Shown here piece after piece: positions 26,045 through 35,023 of a stretch of DNA of 64,000 nucleotides. The stretch spans positions 405 through 64,404 of the forward strand of contig MGXV01000024.1 of NCBI GenBank assembly GCA_001801485.1, in the 5' to 3' direction. Position 1 is the first letter of the stretch. Each line of letters begins with the position of its first letter. The DNA is from Gammaproteobacteria bacterium RIFCSPHIGHO2_12_FULL_37_14 (lineage in GTDB: Bacteria; Pseudomonadota; Gammaproteobacteria; DSM-16500). The notes under the pieces are model-generated. The model saw only the letters and a list, made by a program, of their open reading frames with translations, was not told where the DNA came from and did no database searches. The translations under genes and the position numbers were made by a program.

Positions 26045-26908
26045 ATGGTAAAAAAACGCGGCCTGGGTAAATCATTGGATGCTTTACTTGCTTACACAGA
26101 AACGGCAAATCCTAATAGTACCGAAAATAAGTCTTCTGATAAATTAACTCTACTGTCAATTAATCAAATTCAACGCGGCAAATATCAACCAAGACGTGAA
26201 ATAGATCCTCAAGCCCTAGAACAATTAGCTCAATCCATACGCGCACAAGGAATTCTGCAACCACTGATTGTACGCCCCGTGGGTGATAAATATGAGATTA
26301 TTGCTGGCGAAAGACGATGGCGTGCCGCTCAGTTAGCTGAGCTTTCCGAAGTGCCAGTCATTATTCGATACGTACCGGATGAAGCAGCCAGTGCTATTGC
26401 ATTGATTGAAAATATTCAACGTGAAAATTTAAATCCGATTGAAGAAGCCATTGCTTTAGAACGATTGCTCGAAGAGTTTGGCATGACTCATCAACAAGTT
26501 GCTGATGCCATTGGCAAATCTCGTACTAGTGTCACCAATTTGTTACGTTTATTAGTCTTACCTGAAGAAGTAAAAAGTATGTTAGATCGAGGTTTGCTTG
26601 AAATGGGCCATGCTCGCACATTAATCACCTTGCCTGTAGCAGTGCAGCATGAAACTGCCAAGATAATTGTTAATCGCAAGTTATCGGTTCGCGAAACAGA
26701 AAATCTTGTGCGTCGCTTACAATCGCCTGAACTTCTCGATAAACAGAAATCACTCGATCCAGATCTTTTACACTTGCAAGAACAATTATCGAATCAACTT
26801 AAATTACGAGTAGCCATTCATTGTAATGCGAAAGGTAAGGGAAAATTGGTGATCCATTATCGCAGTTTAGCTGAACTAAATGGTTTGCTAGCTCAATTTG
26901 AATCTTAA
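26045..26908 (+). CDS. parB: Chromosome partitioning protein ParB
   Basis: 287 residues. Order of parts: N-terminal KKRGLGKSLDALL (ParA-activating tail), YQPRREIDPQALEQLAQSI, the CTPase motif GERRWRAAQ at 88-96, ENIQRENLNPIEEA, an HTH around 148-175 (THQQVADAIGKSRTSVTNLL) and a C-terminal dimer domain. ParB loads on parS sites as a CTP-dependent clamp. parA, usually directly upstream and in the same operon, is absent; the gene diverges from thpR. No consensus parS (TGTTTCACGTGAAACA-like) was noticed nearby. Confidence 0.96.
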   Translation: MVKKRGLGKSLDALLAYTETANPNSTENKSSDKLTLLSINQIQRGKYQPRREIDPQALEQLAQSIRAQGILQPLIVRPVGDKYEIIAGERRWRAAQLAELSEVPVIIRYVPDEAASAIALIENIQRENLNPIEEAIALERLLEEFGMTHQQVADAIGKSRTSVTNLLRLLVLPEEVKSMLDRGLLEMGHARTLITLPVAVQHETAKIIVNRKLSVRETENLVRRLQSPELLDKQKSLDPDLLHLQEQLSNQLKLRVAIHCNAKGKGKLVIHYRSLAELNGLLAQFES

Positions 26909-26988
26909 GCATTCACGCCTAACAATTTTCGTCATCATTCACGAGGCTATAGTTAACTAGCGAAAACGTTCCGGGGGAGAATTTTCGT

Positions 26989-28479
26989 CTAATTAAAGTT
27001 TGCTTCAGTCGCTAATCGTGCTTGCATTGCTGTCAATATTGTTGCATATCCCCACGTTAAATCTTTGGCGCTTGTTTGCTGTCCACTCGTTCTGTCAATT
27101 TGTTCGGAAAAATGATAACAACTAGAATCAACATAACAAACAGCGTATCGTTTAATAATCGATAACGTTTTATCACCTTCTTCGATTAAACTATTAATGA
27201 CTGTGTAGAATTTATTAGGGTTAGCTGAAAATAAAATTTCTTCTTCTTTCATCACTAGTTTAGGATTGATCTGCTTAAAAAAAAGAAGATTGTTACTGGT
27301 AACATTAATTTTTCCTATTTTTAAATAAACATTAGCCAAGGTGTAATAGTATTGTGCTAAAGCATTTGTCGTAATAACCCAAGGATTACCATAAAGAGAT
27401 TGATTACCATCATACACATCATTTGGATAGCGGCCTAACAAGGGCGGTTGGTTCGCATTTTCAATATTTAGCCGATAAAGACCAGAGAAAGCGTTACGTA
27501 TAAAGTAAACTGAGCTCATGACTCTATCATCATTGACAGCAAAAGATGCCTCTAAGTCATACATATTACCGTATAATACCCCAAGAATAATGGAACTATC
27601 GAGGCCACCACCACGCTGATCCTGCTGATTGACTGTTTCACTTAAATATCCTCGCCCTGCATTCCAATGTTTCTGTAATGATTGGGTTAAATGATTGGCC
27701 GTATTTAAATAAGAATCCGCTCTCTGTACATCTCCCAAACTTTTAATTAAATGACTTCCAATAATTAACGCTTTGCGTTGTACCATTTTTGTAAAAAAAT
27801 GATCTTGATCATTTAGCTCTTCCCATAAATCAAATGTATCGTCTTTCCATTTTGTAACTAGATAATCTAAATCGGCAATAATCACCCCTACCAATACATC
27901 TCTAACGAATTTTTCCTGCCCATCCCTCATAAACTGTTGGGCAATAGAAACCATCGTCATTGCGCGTAATGCTGGACCATCATTTTGTGGTCTACCCCAT
28001 TGTCCTTGCCATAAGGTGCCATCAATATTAAATTTAGGTTCGCCTAATACTTCTCCATTGCTTGACATCTGTTTTTGCGCTTGGCGTTCGAAATTAATAT
28101 AATTAATTAAATAAGTTTTTAAGCGCTGCTTTTCATTCGAATTTGCCTGCTCATAAAGATAAACTACTTCTTGCATGGTAATTGCCGCATCGCGTATCCA
28201 ATGAAATTGATAGTCTTGGATAAAAGAAGGGTATTTATTGTAAGGAGAAGCTAATACAGCACCTGGAATAGAATGAATAATACGGCCATCGCCTTCTTTA
28301 ATAAAAGCATGCTCATCCGTTGCAATATTATTAAATAGATATTGTTTAATAATCGCTATTTCATCTGAAGAAAAAGGCTCATTTGTGATGCGATTTAATA
28401 TGCGGTTATGAGCATTTGAGATATTTGTCAGTATAAAAAGACCCAGAAATAACCAACGGATATTCCATGTATTGAGCAT
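26989..28479 (-). CDS. Secreted glucoamylase (glycoside hydrolase family 15)
   Basis: 496 residues from the ATG at 28479, chosen for AAAAGGGA upstream. A signal peptide (about residues 1-23, IRWLFLGLFILTNISNAH) is followed by a single (alpha/alpha)6 GH15 domain: FIQDYQFHWIRDAAITMQEV, TLWQGQWGRPQNDGPALRAM, FDLWEELNDQDHFFTKMVQ with a catalytic-acid-type Glu pair, and RYPNDVYDGNQSLYGNPWV. It should release glucose from starch or glycogen. The sequence is of the fungal type also found in Legionella, whose GamA is a secreted glucoamylase (known). Convergent with parB. Confidence 0.9.
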   Translation of the reverse strand: MLNTWNIRWLFLGLFILTNISNAHNRILNRITNEPFSSDEIAIIKQYLFNNIATDEHAFIKEGDGRIIHSIPGAVLASPYNKYPSFIQDYQFHWIRDAAITMQEVVYLYEQANSNEKQRLKTYLINYINFERQAQKQMSSNGEVLGEPKFNIDGTLWQGQWGRPQNDGPALRAMTMVSIAQQFMRDGQEKFVRDVLVGVIIADLDYLVTKWKDDTFDLWEELNDQDHFFTKMVQRKALIIGSHLIKSLGDVQRADSYLNTANHLTQSLQKHWNAGRGYLSETVNQQDQRGGGLDSSIILGVLYGNMYDLEASFAVNDDRVMSSVYFIRNAFSGLYRLNIENANQPPLLGRYPNDVYDGNQSLYGNPWVITTNALAQYYYTLANVYLKIGKINVTSNNLLFFKQINPKLVMKEEEILFSANPNKFYTVINSLIEEGDKTLSIIKRYAVCYVDSSCYHFSEQIDRTSGQQTSAKDLTWGYATILTAMQARLATEANFN

Positions 28480-28613
28480 AAAGCATTCCCTTTTCAATCA
28501 TCCTAAAGAAAGGAGAGTGTAGTAATGTATTCTGGGTCATGTCAATTTTTAAATGTGCAATTCTATTTTAAGGCCTCAACATTTCTACTCGCTAACCATC
28601 ATCAAAAAACAAT

Positions 28614-29162
28614 TTACATCTTCTTATCAAATAACTCCGCTGCGCGCTTTTTCATTTTAGCAGGGGTGACATCTTCAATGTGAGTCGCTACATGCCAAAT
28701 ATGGCCATAAGGATCCACAACGGTTCCAGAACGATCCCCGTAAAACATGTTTTCAAGTGGTCGCATGAGCGTTGCTCCTGCAGAAATCGCCTTGCTCACC
28801 ACGTCATCTACGTTTTTAACATACAGATGAAGACTAACTGGCGAACCGCCATAGGCTTGTGGACTGCGACTATTCATTTCAGGAAATTCATCCGCCAACA
28901 TAATCTTGGCATCACCGATCTTTAATTCGGCGTGTCCGACTTTTCCACCCTTATGTTCTACTCGCATGACTTCTTTAGCAGCAAAAGCTTTTTTATAAAA
29001 TTCGATGGCTGCCGCAGCGCGATTAATAATTAAATAAGGTGTGACGCTATGATAACCTTTAGGAATAGGCGATACTTTTTTCAGCCGTTTAAGACTTGTA
29101 TTTTTTGTTACTTTTTTCTTGGATACTTTTTTCTTGCTTTTTCTCATTAATTTTTTTGGCAT
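28614..29162 (-). CDS. VOC/PhnB-like glyoxalase-fold protein with Lys-rich N-terminus
   Basis: 182 residues from the ATG at 29162 (GGAGA upstream); a longer frame would overlap epmB. The first 30 residues are strongly basic (KLMRKSKKKVSKKKVTK). Residues about 38-160 are a VOC domain of the PhnB/YP_ type: VTPYLIINRAAAAIEFYKKA, GHAELKIGDAKIMLADEFPE, SLHLYVKNVDDVVSKAISAG, DRSGTVVDPYGHIWHVATH. Substrate unknown; bleomycin-resistance-like labels are not supported by anything specific. The basic tail could bind nucleic acid (inference). Confidence 0.82.
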   Translation of the reverse strand: MPKKLMRKSKKKVSKKKVTKNTSLKRLKKVSPIPKGYHSVTPYLIINRAAAAIEFYKKAFAAKEVMRVEHKGGKVGHAELKIGDAKIMLADEFPEMNSRSPQAYGGSPVSLHLYVKNVDDVVSKAISAGATLMRPLENMFYGDRSGTVVDPYGHIWHVATHIEDVTPAKMKKRAAELFDKKM

Positions 29163-29203
29163 AATTATTTCTCCAGATTTTACGTAATAAGATTGACGAA
29201 GCA

Positions 29204-30199
29204 CTATAGCAATATTTTTGAGAGCTGACCAGATTGCTCGCATACTAATTTGGGAACCAAATAACCCGGTAAACGTTGGCAAAGTTCGCTGTGCAATTCA
29301 CGAGCTCGCTTTAAATTTACATCAAAATGCGCGGCGCCTTGAACTTTATCTAAAGTATGCAAATAATAGGGCAATACTCCCGCAGCAAACAATACTTCAC
29401 TCAGCTCAATCAACACTTGAGCGTCATCATTGACACCTTGCAATAATACCGATTGATTTAATAAGGTTGCACCAGCTAGCTGTAAACGTTGTAGTGCTTG
29501 CTTAACCTCTGTACTAATTTCATTCGGATGATTGGCATGTATCACAATGATAGGATGGATATGAAGTTGTGCTATCCATTTTAGAAATTCATCTGTCACG
29601 CGCTGAGGCAAAACAACAGCCAATCGTGTATGGATACGCAAGCGTAACACATGTGGAATACTGTGGAGTTCGTCAGTAAATGATTTTAATAATTGATCAC
29701 TCACAGAGAGCGGATCCCCGCCGCTTAAAATGACTTCTTTAATCGTAGTATCTTGCCGAATATAAGCATAAATTTTTTGCCAACCCTTTTTGCCCGAATT
29801 ATTTTTTTCATACGGGAAATGGCGACGAAAACAATAACGGCAATGAATAGCACAAGCACTAGTTAATATGACCAATACCCTTCCATGATATTTATGTAAT
29901 AAACCGGGTAGAGGGTTAGCTTCTGTTTCCAATAATGGATTGGTACTAAAACCAGGAATAGCATCTAACTCTACTCCTAATGGTAATACTTGTTTTAATA
30001 ACGGATCATGCGGATTAGCTTTTTGTATAAGATTAATAAAACCCCGCGGTACTTTCAATGGAAAGCTTTTAGCAACAGCATATGCTTCATTCAAGAGTGC
30101 TGGGTCAAGATCAAGTAAAGCAAATAACTCTTTAGGATCAGTGACGAGCTCAGATAACGCTTGTTGCCAAGTTTCTTTCATGCTTTCAGAATTGAACAT
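29204..30199 (-). CDS. epmB: EF-P beta-lysylation protein EpmB (lysine 2,3-aminomutase-like)
   Basis: 331 residues. Radical-SAM enzyme with the CxxxCxxC cluster C116, C120, C123 (CAIHCRYCFRRHFPY), then VILSGGDPLSVSD, LRIHTRLAVVLPQRV and QSVLLQGVNDDAQVL. It isomerises lysine to beta-lysine for EpmA to attach to EF-P (known pathway). Neither efp nor epmA is adjacent in this window, although epmB is often next to efp. Its 3' end lies about 40 bases before the VOC gene. Confidence 0.95.
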   Translation of the reverse strand: MFNSESMKETWQQALSELVTDPKELFALLDLDPALLNEAYAVAKSFPLKVPRGFINLIQKANPHDPLLKQVLPLGVELDAIPGFSTNPLLETEANPLPGLLHKYHGRVLVILTSACAIHCRYCFRRHFPYEKNNSGKKGWQKIYAYIRQDTTIKEVILSGGDPLSVSDQLLKSFTDELHSIPHVLRLRIHTRLAVVLPQRVTDEFLKWIAQLHIHPIIVIHANHPNEISTEVKQALQRLQLAGATLLNQSVLLQGVNDDAQVLIELSEVLFAAGVLPYYLHTLDKVQGAAHFDVNLKRARELHSELCQRLPGYLVPKLVCEQSGQLSKILL

Positions 30200-30294
30200 G
30201 CTTATCTTATTGATCCACGAAGATAAATTTTAGCTGTTAAAAAACTGATATACTAACAAGATAAAGTAAAAAATCAAACAAGAAAGGAGCCTCC

Positions 30295-32466
30295 ATGTTT
30301 GATGCCGATCGCCCCATCATCACTAGCTCACAAGATCGTTTAAATCGAACTACCTTTGCTAAATATTTGGCCCGCTCGATTCTTGATCACCAGAATCCTG
30401 AAAGTTTTGTGATTGGTTTATATGGTGGTTGGGGCGTAGGAAAAACCTCTGTCGTGAATATGATGATAGAAGAATTAAATTTTGCCGCGAGCAATATGTT
30501 GGATGAAGAAAAACCCATTATTCTAAATTTTAGTCCCTGGAGTTATTCCGGACAAAATCAATTGATTTATAGTTTCTTTCGCAGATTATCGTCCACATTA
30601 CGTAGTATACCGGATTTAGATAATGCTGATCGCATCATTCATTTACTTGAATTATATGTATCGTTTTTTACTCATCAACCCGTTCCCAAATCTTTACAGG
30701 CTAAGCGATCCTGGTTGTTGCGTTTGCTATCTTGGAAAAATGATGCGGCCTATGGCTGGGAATCCGGTCGTGATCTCACCCTGGTAAAAGCTGAGCTGAA
30801 TGAATTGCTCCGTCAACAAAAACATAAAATCATTATTATTGTTGATAATATTTCACGATTATACGATAACGAAATTAAACAAATTTTCCAAATTGTAAAA
30901 TCCATGGGTGATTATGCCAATACAACTTATTTACTTTCCTTTGACAAAACACAAGTTATTCAAGCTATTAATCATGTGGATCATGGTGGCGGCAATGAAT
31001 TTATTGAAAAAGTGATTCAATTACCCTTTGAAGTACCACCGATACTACGACAAGATTTAGAAAGCATTTTGTCTGATCGTCTAAATGATATTATTAATAC
31101 CATTCCTGAAGAAGCTTGGAATAGTGAATATTGGGCCGATATTTATTTTTCTTCATTGAAATTCTTTTTTGAAAATTGCCGTGATATCACACGCTATGTT
31201 AATACCTTGCAATTTAGCTATGAACGTTTACGAGACATTGTTAATCCCGTCGATTTTTTTGCACTGACTGCTATCGAAGTATTTTTACCTCACGTATATT
31301 TTGGCATTCGAGATAATAAAGATTTATTTACTGATTTGCTAGATGATGTCTATGCGCTCGATGAAAAACAAATTCAAAAAGATAAGCTGCGTTGCAATGA
31401 AATTTTATCACGTGCTGATCATGTTTCCTCTGAAGTATTAATGGAATTATTATTACGTCTCTTTCCTCGATTGCGTCGAATCTATCAACCTGATCGCTTA
31501 AGCTATCATTCAAGAGCCGTAGCAAGAAAGTTGCGTCGAATTTGTAGTCCAGATTTATTTGAAGCATATTTCCGCTTATCCATGCAAGCTGGGCAAATTC
31601 CTGAATCTGAATTTGAAACGATTCTATCATTAGCGAATGATAGAGAAGCTTTTGATCAAGCACTCACCCGATTAAATCAGGATGAACGTACGCTCAAATT
31701 TTTAGATCAGCTTGATAGCAAAGTGATACACAATCTTCCACGCAATCACATTCCGATTATCATATCTGCCTTATTAGATAATGGCGATTTATGTCCACAG
31801 GGAACATGTACTCGGTTAAGCTTAGATACGCCGATGCGCATTCATCGCATTATTCATGGGTTATTACAGCGTTTTAAAAAAGCTGAAGAACGTTTCGCAA
31901 TTTTAGAAACCGCCATAGGCCAAGCAAACAAAAGTATTTGCCTGATCATCCATGAACTTAAAGAACAAAGTCGCGAACATCTCGCAGAAGAAGATACGTT
32001 TTTGCCACTCGAATTTCGTGATGTAACACCCGAACAATTGAGCGAATTACGCAAACTGGCTGTTACTCAAATAGAGCAATGGGCAAAAAGTGGTCGGCTG
32101 GCTGAACACCCCCATCTATTGCCTATACTGTATGCATGGCGTGATTGGGGTAATTCTGAAGATTGCAAAAAATTTGTCGACGAAATGGTACAAACTGATC
32201 GTGGATTAATCGCATTACTCCTAACAACGCTTGATAAAGCGATTGCCCAAGCCATGAGCGAATACGAAAGAAATCCGGCATGGGAAATTTATCTTGATGA
32301 TATTCGAGCATTTATTCCTATCGAAAAGATCGCAGCCCATGCAAAATTACTTTTTGAAGATCCTTATTTTGAAAAACTCCGTGAACGTGAACAACTAGCT
32401 CTGATGATTTTTCTTGATTTAATCAAAGCAAAAACTATAAAAAAAATTCCAAGAACTACCGCATAA
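30295..32466 (+). CDS. KAP family P-loop NTPase, soluble form
   Basis: 723 residues. Walker A is GGWGVGKT (44-51) in FVIGLYGGWGVGKTSVVNMM; NFSPWSYSGQNQLIYSFF follows as in KAP proteins. The Walker B region IIIVDNISRL (180-189) keeps the first Asp but replaces the usual DDLDR by DNISR; next come IKQIFQIVKSMGDYANTTYL and LLSFDKTQVIQAI, clear KAP features. The membrane insert found in many KAP proteins between A and B is not obvious. The C-terminal 350 residues are helical and unrecognised. KAP NTPases occur in phage-defence and membrane-associated systems, but no defence partner is adjacent. Has an AAAGGAG ribosome binding site. Confidence 0.85.
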   Translation: MFDADRPIITSSQDRLNRTTFAKYLARSILDHQNPESFVIGLYGGWGVGKTSVVNMMIEELNFAASNMLDEEKPIILNFSPWSYSGQNQLIYSFFRRLSSTLRSIPDLDNADRIIHLLELYVSFFTHQPVPKSLQAKRSWLLRLLSWKNDAAYGWESGRDLTLVKAELNELLRQQKHKIIIIVDNISRLYDNEIKQIFQIVKSMGDYANTTYLLSFDKTQVIQAINHVDHGGGNEFIEKVIQLPFEVPPILRQDLESILSDRLNDIINTIPEEAWNSEYWADIYFSSLKFFFENCRDITRYVNTLQFSYERLRDIVNPVDFFALTAIEVFLPHVYFGIRDNKDLFTDLLDDVYALDEKQIQKDKLRCNEILSRADHVSSEVLMELLLRLFPRLRRIYQPDRLSYHSRAVARKLRRICSPDLFEAYFRLSMQAGQIPESEFETILSLANDREAFDQALTRLNQDERTLKFLDQLDSKVIHNLPRNHIPIIISALLDNGDLCPQGTCTRLSLDTPMRIHRIIHGLLQRFKKAEERFAILETAIGQANKSICLIIHELKEQSREHLAEEDTFLPLEFRDVTPEQLSELRKLAVTQIEQWAKSGRLAEHPHLLPILYAWRDWGNSEDCKKFVDEMVQTDRGLIALLLTTLDKAIAQAMSEYERNPAWEIYLDDIRAFIPIEKIAAHAKLLFEDPYFEKLREREQLALMIFLDLIKAKTIKKIPRTTA

Positions 32467-32494
32467 AATTATTCTGCTGTGAATCGTCACCAAC

Positions 32495-34216
32495 CTACCT
32501 TCTAACTCTAGGCGTTTCTATTTCGGGAGGAGCGCTTGGTTGAACCAGTGGATTCATCGGTAAAGCATGAGATAGATTCTCAATAATAGACTTCATCTCA
32601 TCCATTATCGTTGTTAAGCGAGTCACCATACCCGCTAATGATGTGTCTATTTTCATCTTCGAGATAATGGTAAAAATTAGCCCATATAATTCCTTATAAT
32701 CTTCTTGGGAATAAATATTATTAGGCAAGGGTGTGATTAATTTTTCTTTAAATTCCTGAAGCTTCTTCAGCCATTGCACTCGTATTGTTTCTGTTTTCTG
32801 AAGTCGATCACGAATATTATCGAGCATCGTTCGGCCAATTTCTGGACGAGGAGCAAGATAAGCTTCGATAGGTGGAAACACTGAAAGAAAAGCGTGATAT
32901 AACGCAACTTCAGGTCTGTTTATAATTTCATAATTCAGAGATGCTTGCATCCATACTTCTGGTAGTACGTTCTGACCATCCTGTATGATGTGATTAATAA
33001 TATCTTTTTTTAGCTTAAATAAATCATAATCTTCTTTAAACCCACAATATTCATCAAAAAAATTAAACAGATCGCTATCATAGTCATTGCAATCAGTAAC
33101 ATTTTTTAAAAAGCAAATCGCTTCATCAAAATGTCTGTTGCTCATTAATTGCTTAAATATACCGTAACTCGCCGTGCTCTGATCTTCTGGAGTAAACCGA
33201 ATAAAATCACTAGTCTGAAATCCTTTAAACGATGGCGACAAAGAATGAAAATGAATACGTGCATTATCATTTTTTTGATAAGCATAATATAAAAATAAAC
33301 TATAATTAACTTTGTCTTTTAAATCTTGTTCAGTCGCTTTTTCTAAAAAAATATTTAATAATTTTATACAAATTCTATCTGAGAATATATGATTGTTTAA
33401 GCCGTACAAAAAAAACTCCTGAAAAATACTCCTGTCAGTATTTAAAACGAGCTTTATAATGCGATGTATGTCTTTATTGTTTTTTTCGAGCTCCTCAAAC
33501 GCATCTTTCGTTCCATGAGCTAAAACAAGAGCTTTAGAAGTCGAATATTTTTTTAACCAGATACAGTCTTTAAAATTTGGGAGAGATACTCCAGTTAATA
33601 TCATCACTAAAAATGCACATTCAGACAGCTTTTGATTGACACACTGACTGTCATTAATTTTAATATGATGATTCTGCAAAAATTCGGAAGAAATACTACT
33701 ATCTAACGGCAAAAATGTATCTGACAAAAACGCCTTGGTAGCAATATCAGAACCGTGAATGATTGCAAGAGCACACCATGCCATCGCTTCGATAGGTTTA
33801 TCTCGTTGAGCACGATAAATATAAGCGAGAGTCTGATAAACATAACTATTAAACAACGGTGCCTGCCCAAAATAAAAAATTTTTAGTAGGCTCTGTTCCG
33901 CAGCTAATTTTTCAGCCTGCGTCACTTGGTTAGGTTGAAAATGAGATTTATAAGTAGGCACTCTTCCGATCACATAATTAAAAATAGGATGATCTGGATA
34001 AGTTGTGAGGTGTTCTTTTGCAATTTGATAAGCTATTTCTCCTGTTACTGATGTTTTAATATTGTTCTCTACCTGCACACGAAAATTCGCCTCGCCAAAA
34101 GGAGAACGTAAAATTAATTCTATTGCCGCATCCACATCTTTTAATTTATGTAGCGCTTCTACTTCACTTAATGCAAGACCAACATATTTTGTTTTAATTT
34201 GGATTTGTTTTGTCAT
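32495..34216 (-). CDS. Unknown 573-residue helical-repeat-like protein, candidate effector
   Basis: Start taken at the ATG 34216, two codons after a TTG. Not recognised. The first 200 residues look like TPR/Sel1-like helical hairpins (LHKLKDVDAAIELILRSPFG, EIAYQIAKEHLTTYPDHPIF, AYIYRAQRDKPIEAMAWCAL) and the middle is helical. The end is Pro-rich (NPLVQPSAPPEIETPRVRR). No signal peptide. It is convergent with the KAP gene (28 bases between stops) and divergent from pyrE. Legionellales effectors are often lone, helical genes like this; that role is only inferred. Confidence 0.55.
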   Translation of the reverse strand: MTKQIQIKTKYVGLALSEVEALHKLKDVDAAIELILRSPFGEANFRVQVENNIKTSVTGEIAYQIAKEHLTTYPDHPIFNYVIGRVPTYKSHFQPNQVTQAEKLAAEQSLLKIFYFGQAPLFNSYVYQTLAYIYRAQRDKPIEAMAWCALAIIHGSDIATKAFLSDTFLPLDSSISSEFLQNHHIKINDSQCVNQKLSECAFLVMILTGVSLPNFKDCIWLKKYSTSKALVLAHGTKDAFEELEKNNKDIHRIIKLVLNTDRSIFQEFFLYGLNNHIFSDRICIKLLNIFLEKATEQDLKDKVNYSLFLYYAYQKNDNARIHFHSLSPSFKGFQTSDFIRFTPEDQSTASYGIFKQLMSNRHFDEAICFLKNVTDCNDYDSDLFNFFDEYCGFKEDYDLFKLKKDIINHIIQDGQNVLPEVWMQASLNYEIINRPEVALYHAFLSVFPPIEAYLAPRPEIGRTMLDNIRDRLQKTETIRVQWLKKLQEFKEKLITPLPNNIYSQEDYKELYGLIFTIISKMKIDTSLAGMVTRLTTIMDEMKSIIENLSHALPMNPLVQPSAPPEIETPRVRR

Positions 34217-34306
34217 GGCCAATAGTGCCTCATTTTTTATTTTTTAGATGCAACATCATAACGAAAATGTGAATAAAAATATATGTAGATGGATAGTGCT
34301 GTGGTG

Positions 34307-34335
34307 TTGACCTTCGTGTAATTTTTTTGTATTCT
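34307..34335 (+). promoter_or_regulatory. pyrE-pyrF promoter
   Basis: TTGACC (34307-34312), a 17-base spacer and TATTCT (34330-34335). Transcription would start near 34342, downstream of the in-frame alternative start at 34337 and 45 bases before the chosen pyrE ATG at 34388, so it helps fix that start. Confidence 0.6.
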
Positions 34336-34387
34336 TGTGGAAAATTTATACATTCGTTTGGAATACCGCAACATCAATGAGAATATT

Positions 34388-34987
34388 ATGCCTCTTAATC
34401 AATCGCTCACCTTTGCCCTTTACCAAATTGGCGCCATTCAATTCGGTGAATTCAAATTAAAAAGCGGGCAATTGTCGCCTATTTATATTAATTTAAGAAA
34501 AATTATTTCTTACCCAGATTTATTAAGGACGATAGGTGCCGCTTTTTGGGATAACATTGGTCAGTGGCAATTTGATCTTATTTGTGGTGTTCCATATACT
34601 GCCTTACCGATTGCTACCTATCTATCGCTTGAACACAATATTCCCATGGTCATGCGTCGTAAAGAAAAAAAAGATTATGGCACCAAACAATTGATTGAAG
34701 GTGTATTTAATCCCGGGCAACACTGTTTGATCATCGAAGATATTATCACTACGGGTAGTAGCATTCTCGAAACCGCAAATGATTTAGAACAAGCAGGATT
34801 AAAAATAACTGATGTGATTGCCCTAATTGATCGTGAACAAGGTGGAATAGAAAATCTTTCTAAACGATTTAATCCTCATACCATTATCTCATTAACAGCT
34901 ATTTTACATTCACTATTACACTCCAGTCTGTTAAATTCAACAGAATGCAAAATTGTTGAACGGCTTTTAGAAGTTAAATCTCAGTAA
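34388..34987 (+). CDS. pyrE: Orotate phosphoribosyltransferase, UMP-synthase (eukaryotic) type
   Basis: 199 residues. Makes OMP from orotate and PRPP. The PRPP-binding loop is LIIEDIITTGSSILET, and the catalytic Lys loop is RRKEKKDYGTKQLIEG. Segments CGVPYTALPIAT, KDYGTK and ALIDREQGG match the N-terminal half of animal UMP synthase as I remember it (VPYTALPLAT, KDYGTKRLVEG, LLDREQGG) and differ from E. coli PyrE (PAYKGIPIAT, KDHGEGG). Followed after 36 bases by pyrF, in the same domain order as the eukaryotic fusion. Start supported by the promoter at 34307-34335 and TGAGAA upstream. Confidence 0.9.
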   Translation: MPLNQSLTFALYQIGAIQFGEFKLKSGQLSPIYINLRKIISYPDLLRTIGAAFWDNIGQWQFDLICGVPYTALPIATYLSLEHNIPMVMRRKEKKDYGTKQLIEGVFNPGQHCLIIEDIITTGSSILETANDLEQAGLKITDVIALIDREQGGIENLSKRFNPHTIISLTAILHSLLHSSLLNSTECKIVERLLEVKSQ

Positions 34988-35023
34988 CATAGGCATCTAC
35001 TTAACATAGAGAGATCTGCTTAA

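Noticed and set aside
26909..26988. Hairpin CGAAAA/TTTTCG between parB and the glucoamylase gene as a terminator
   Set aside because: The stem is short and mismatched with no convincing T-run, so it was not listed as a feature.
31328..31663. 111-residue minus-strand frame inside the KAP gene
   Set aside because: No ribosome binding site or motif; fully contained in the KAP coding sequence.
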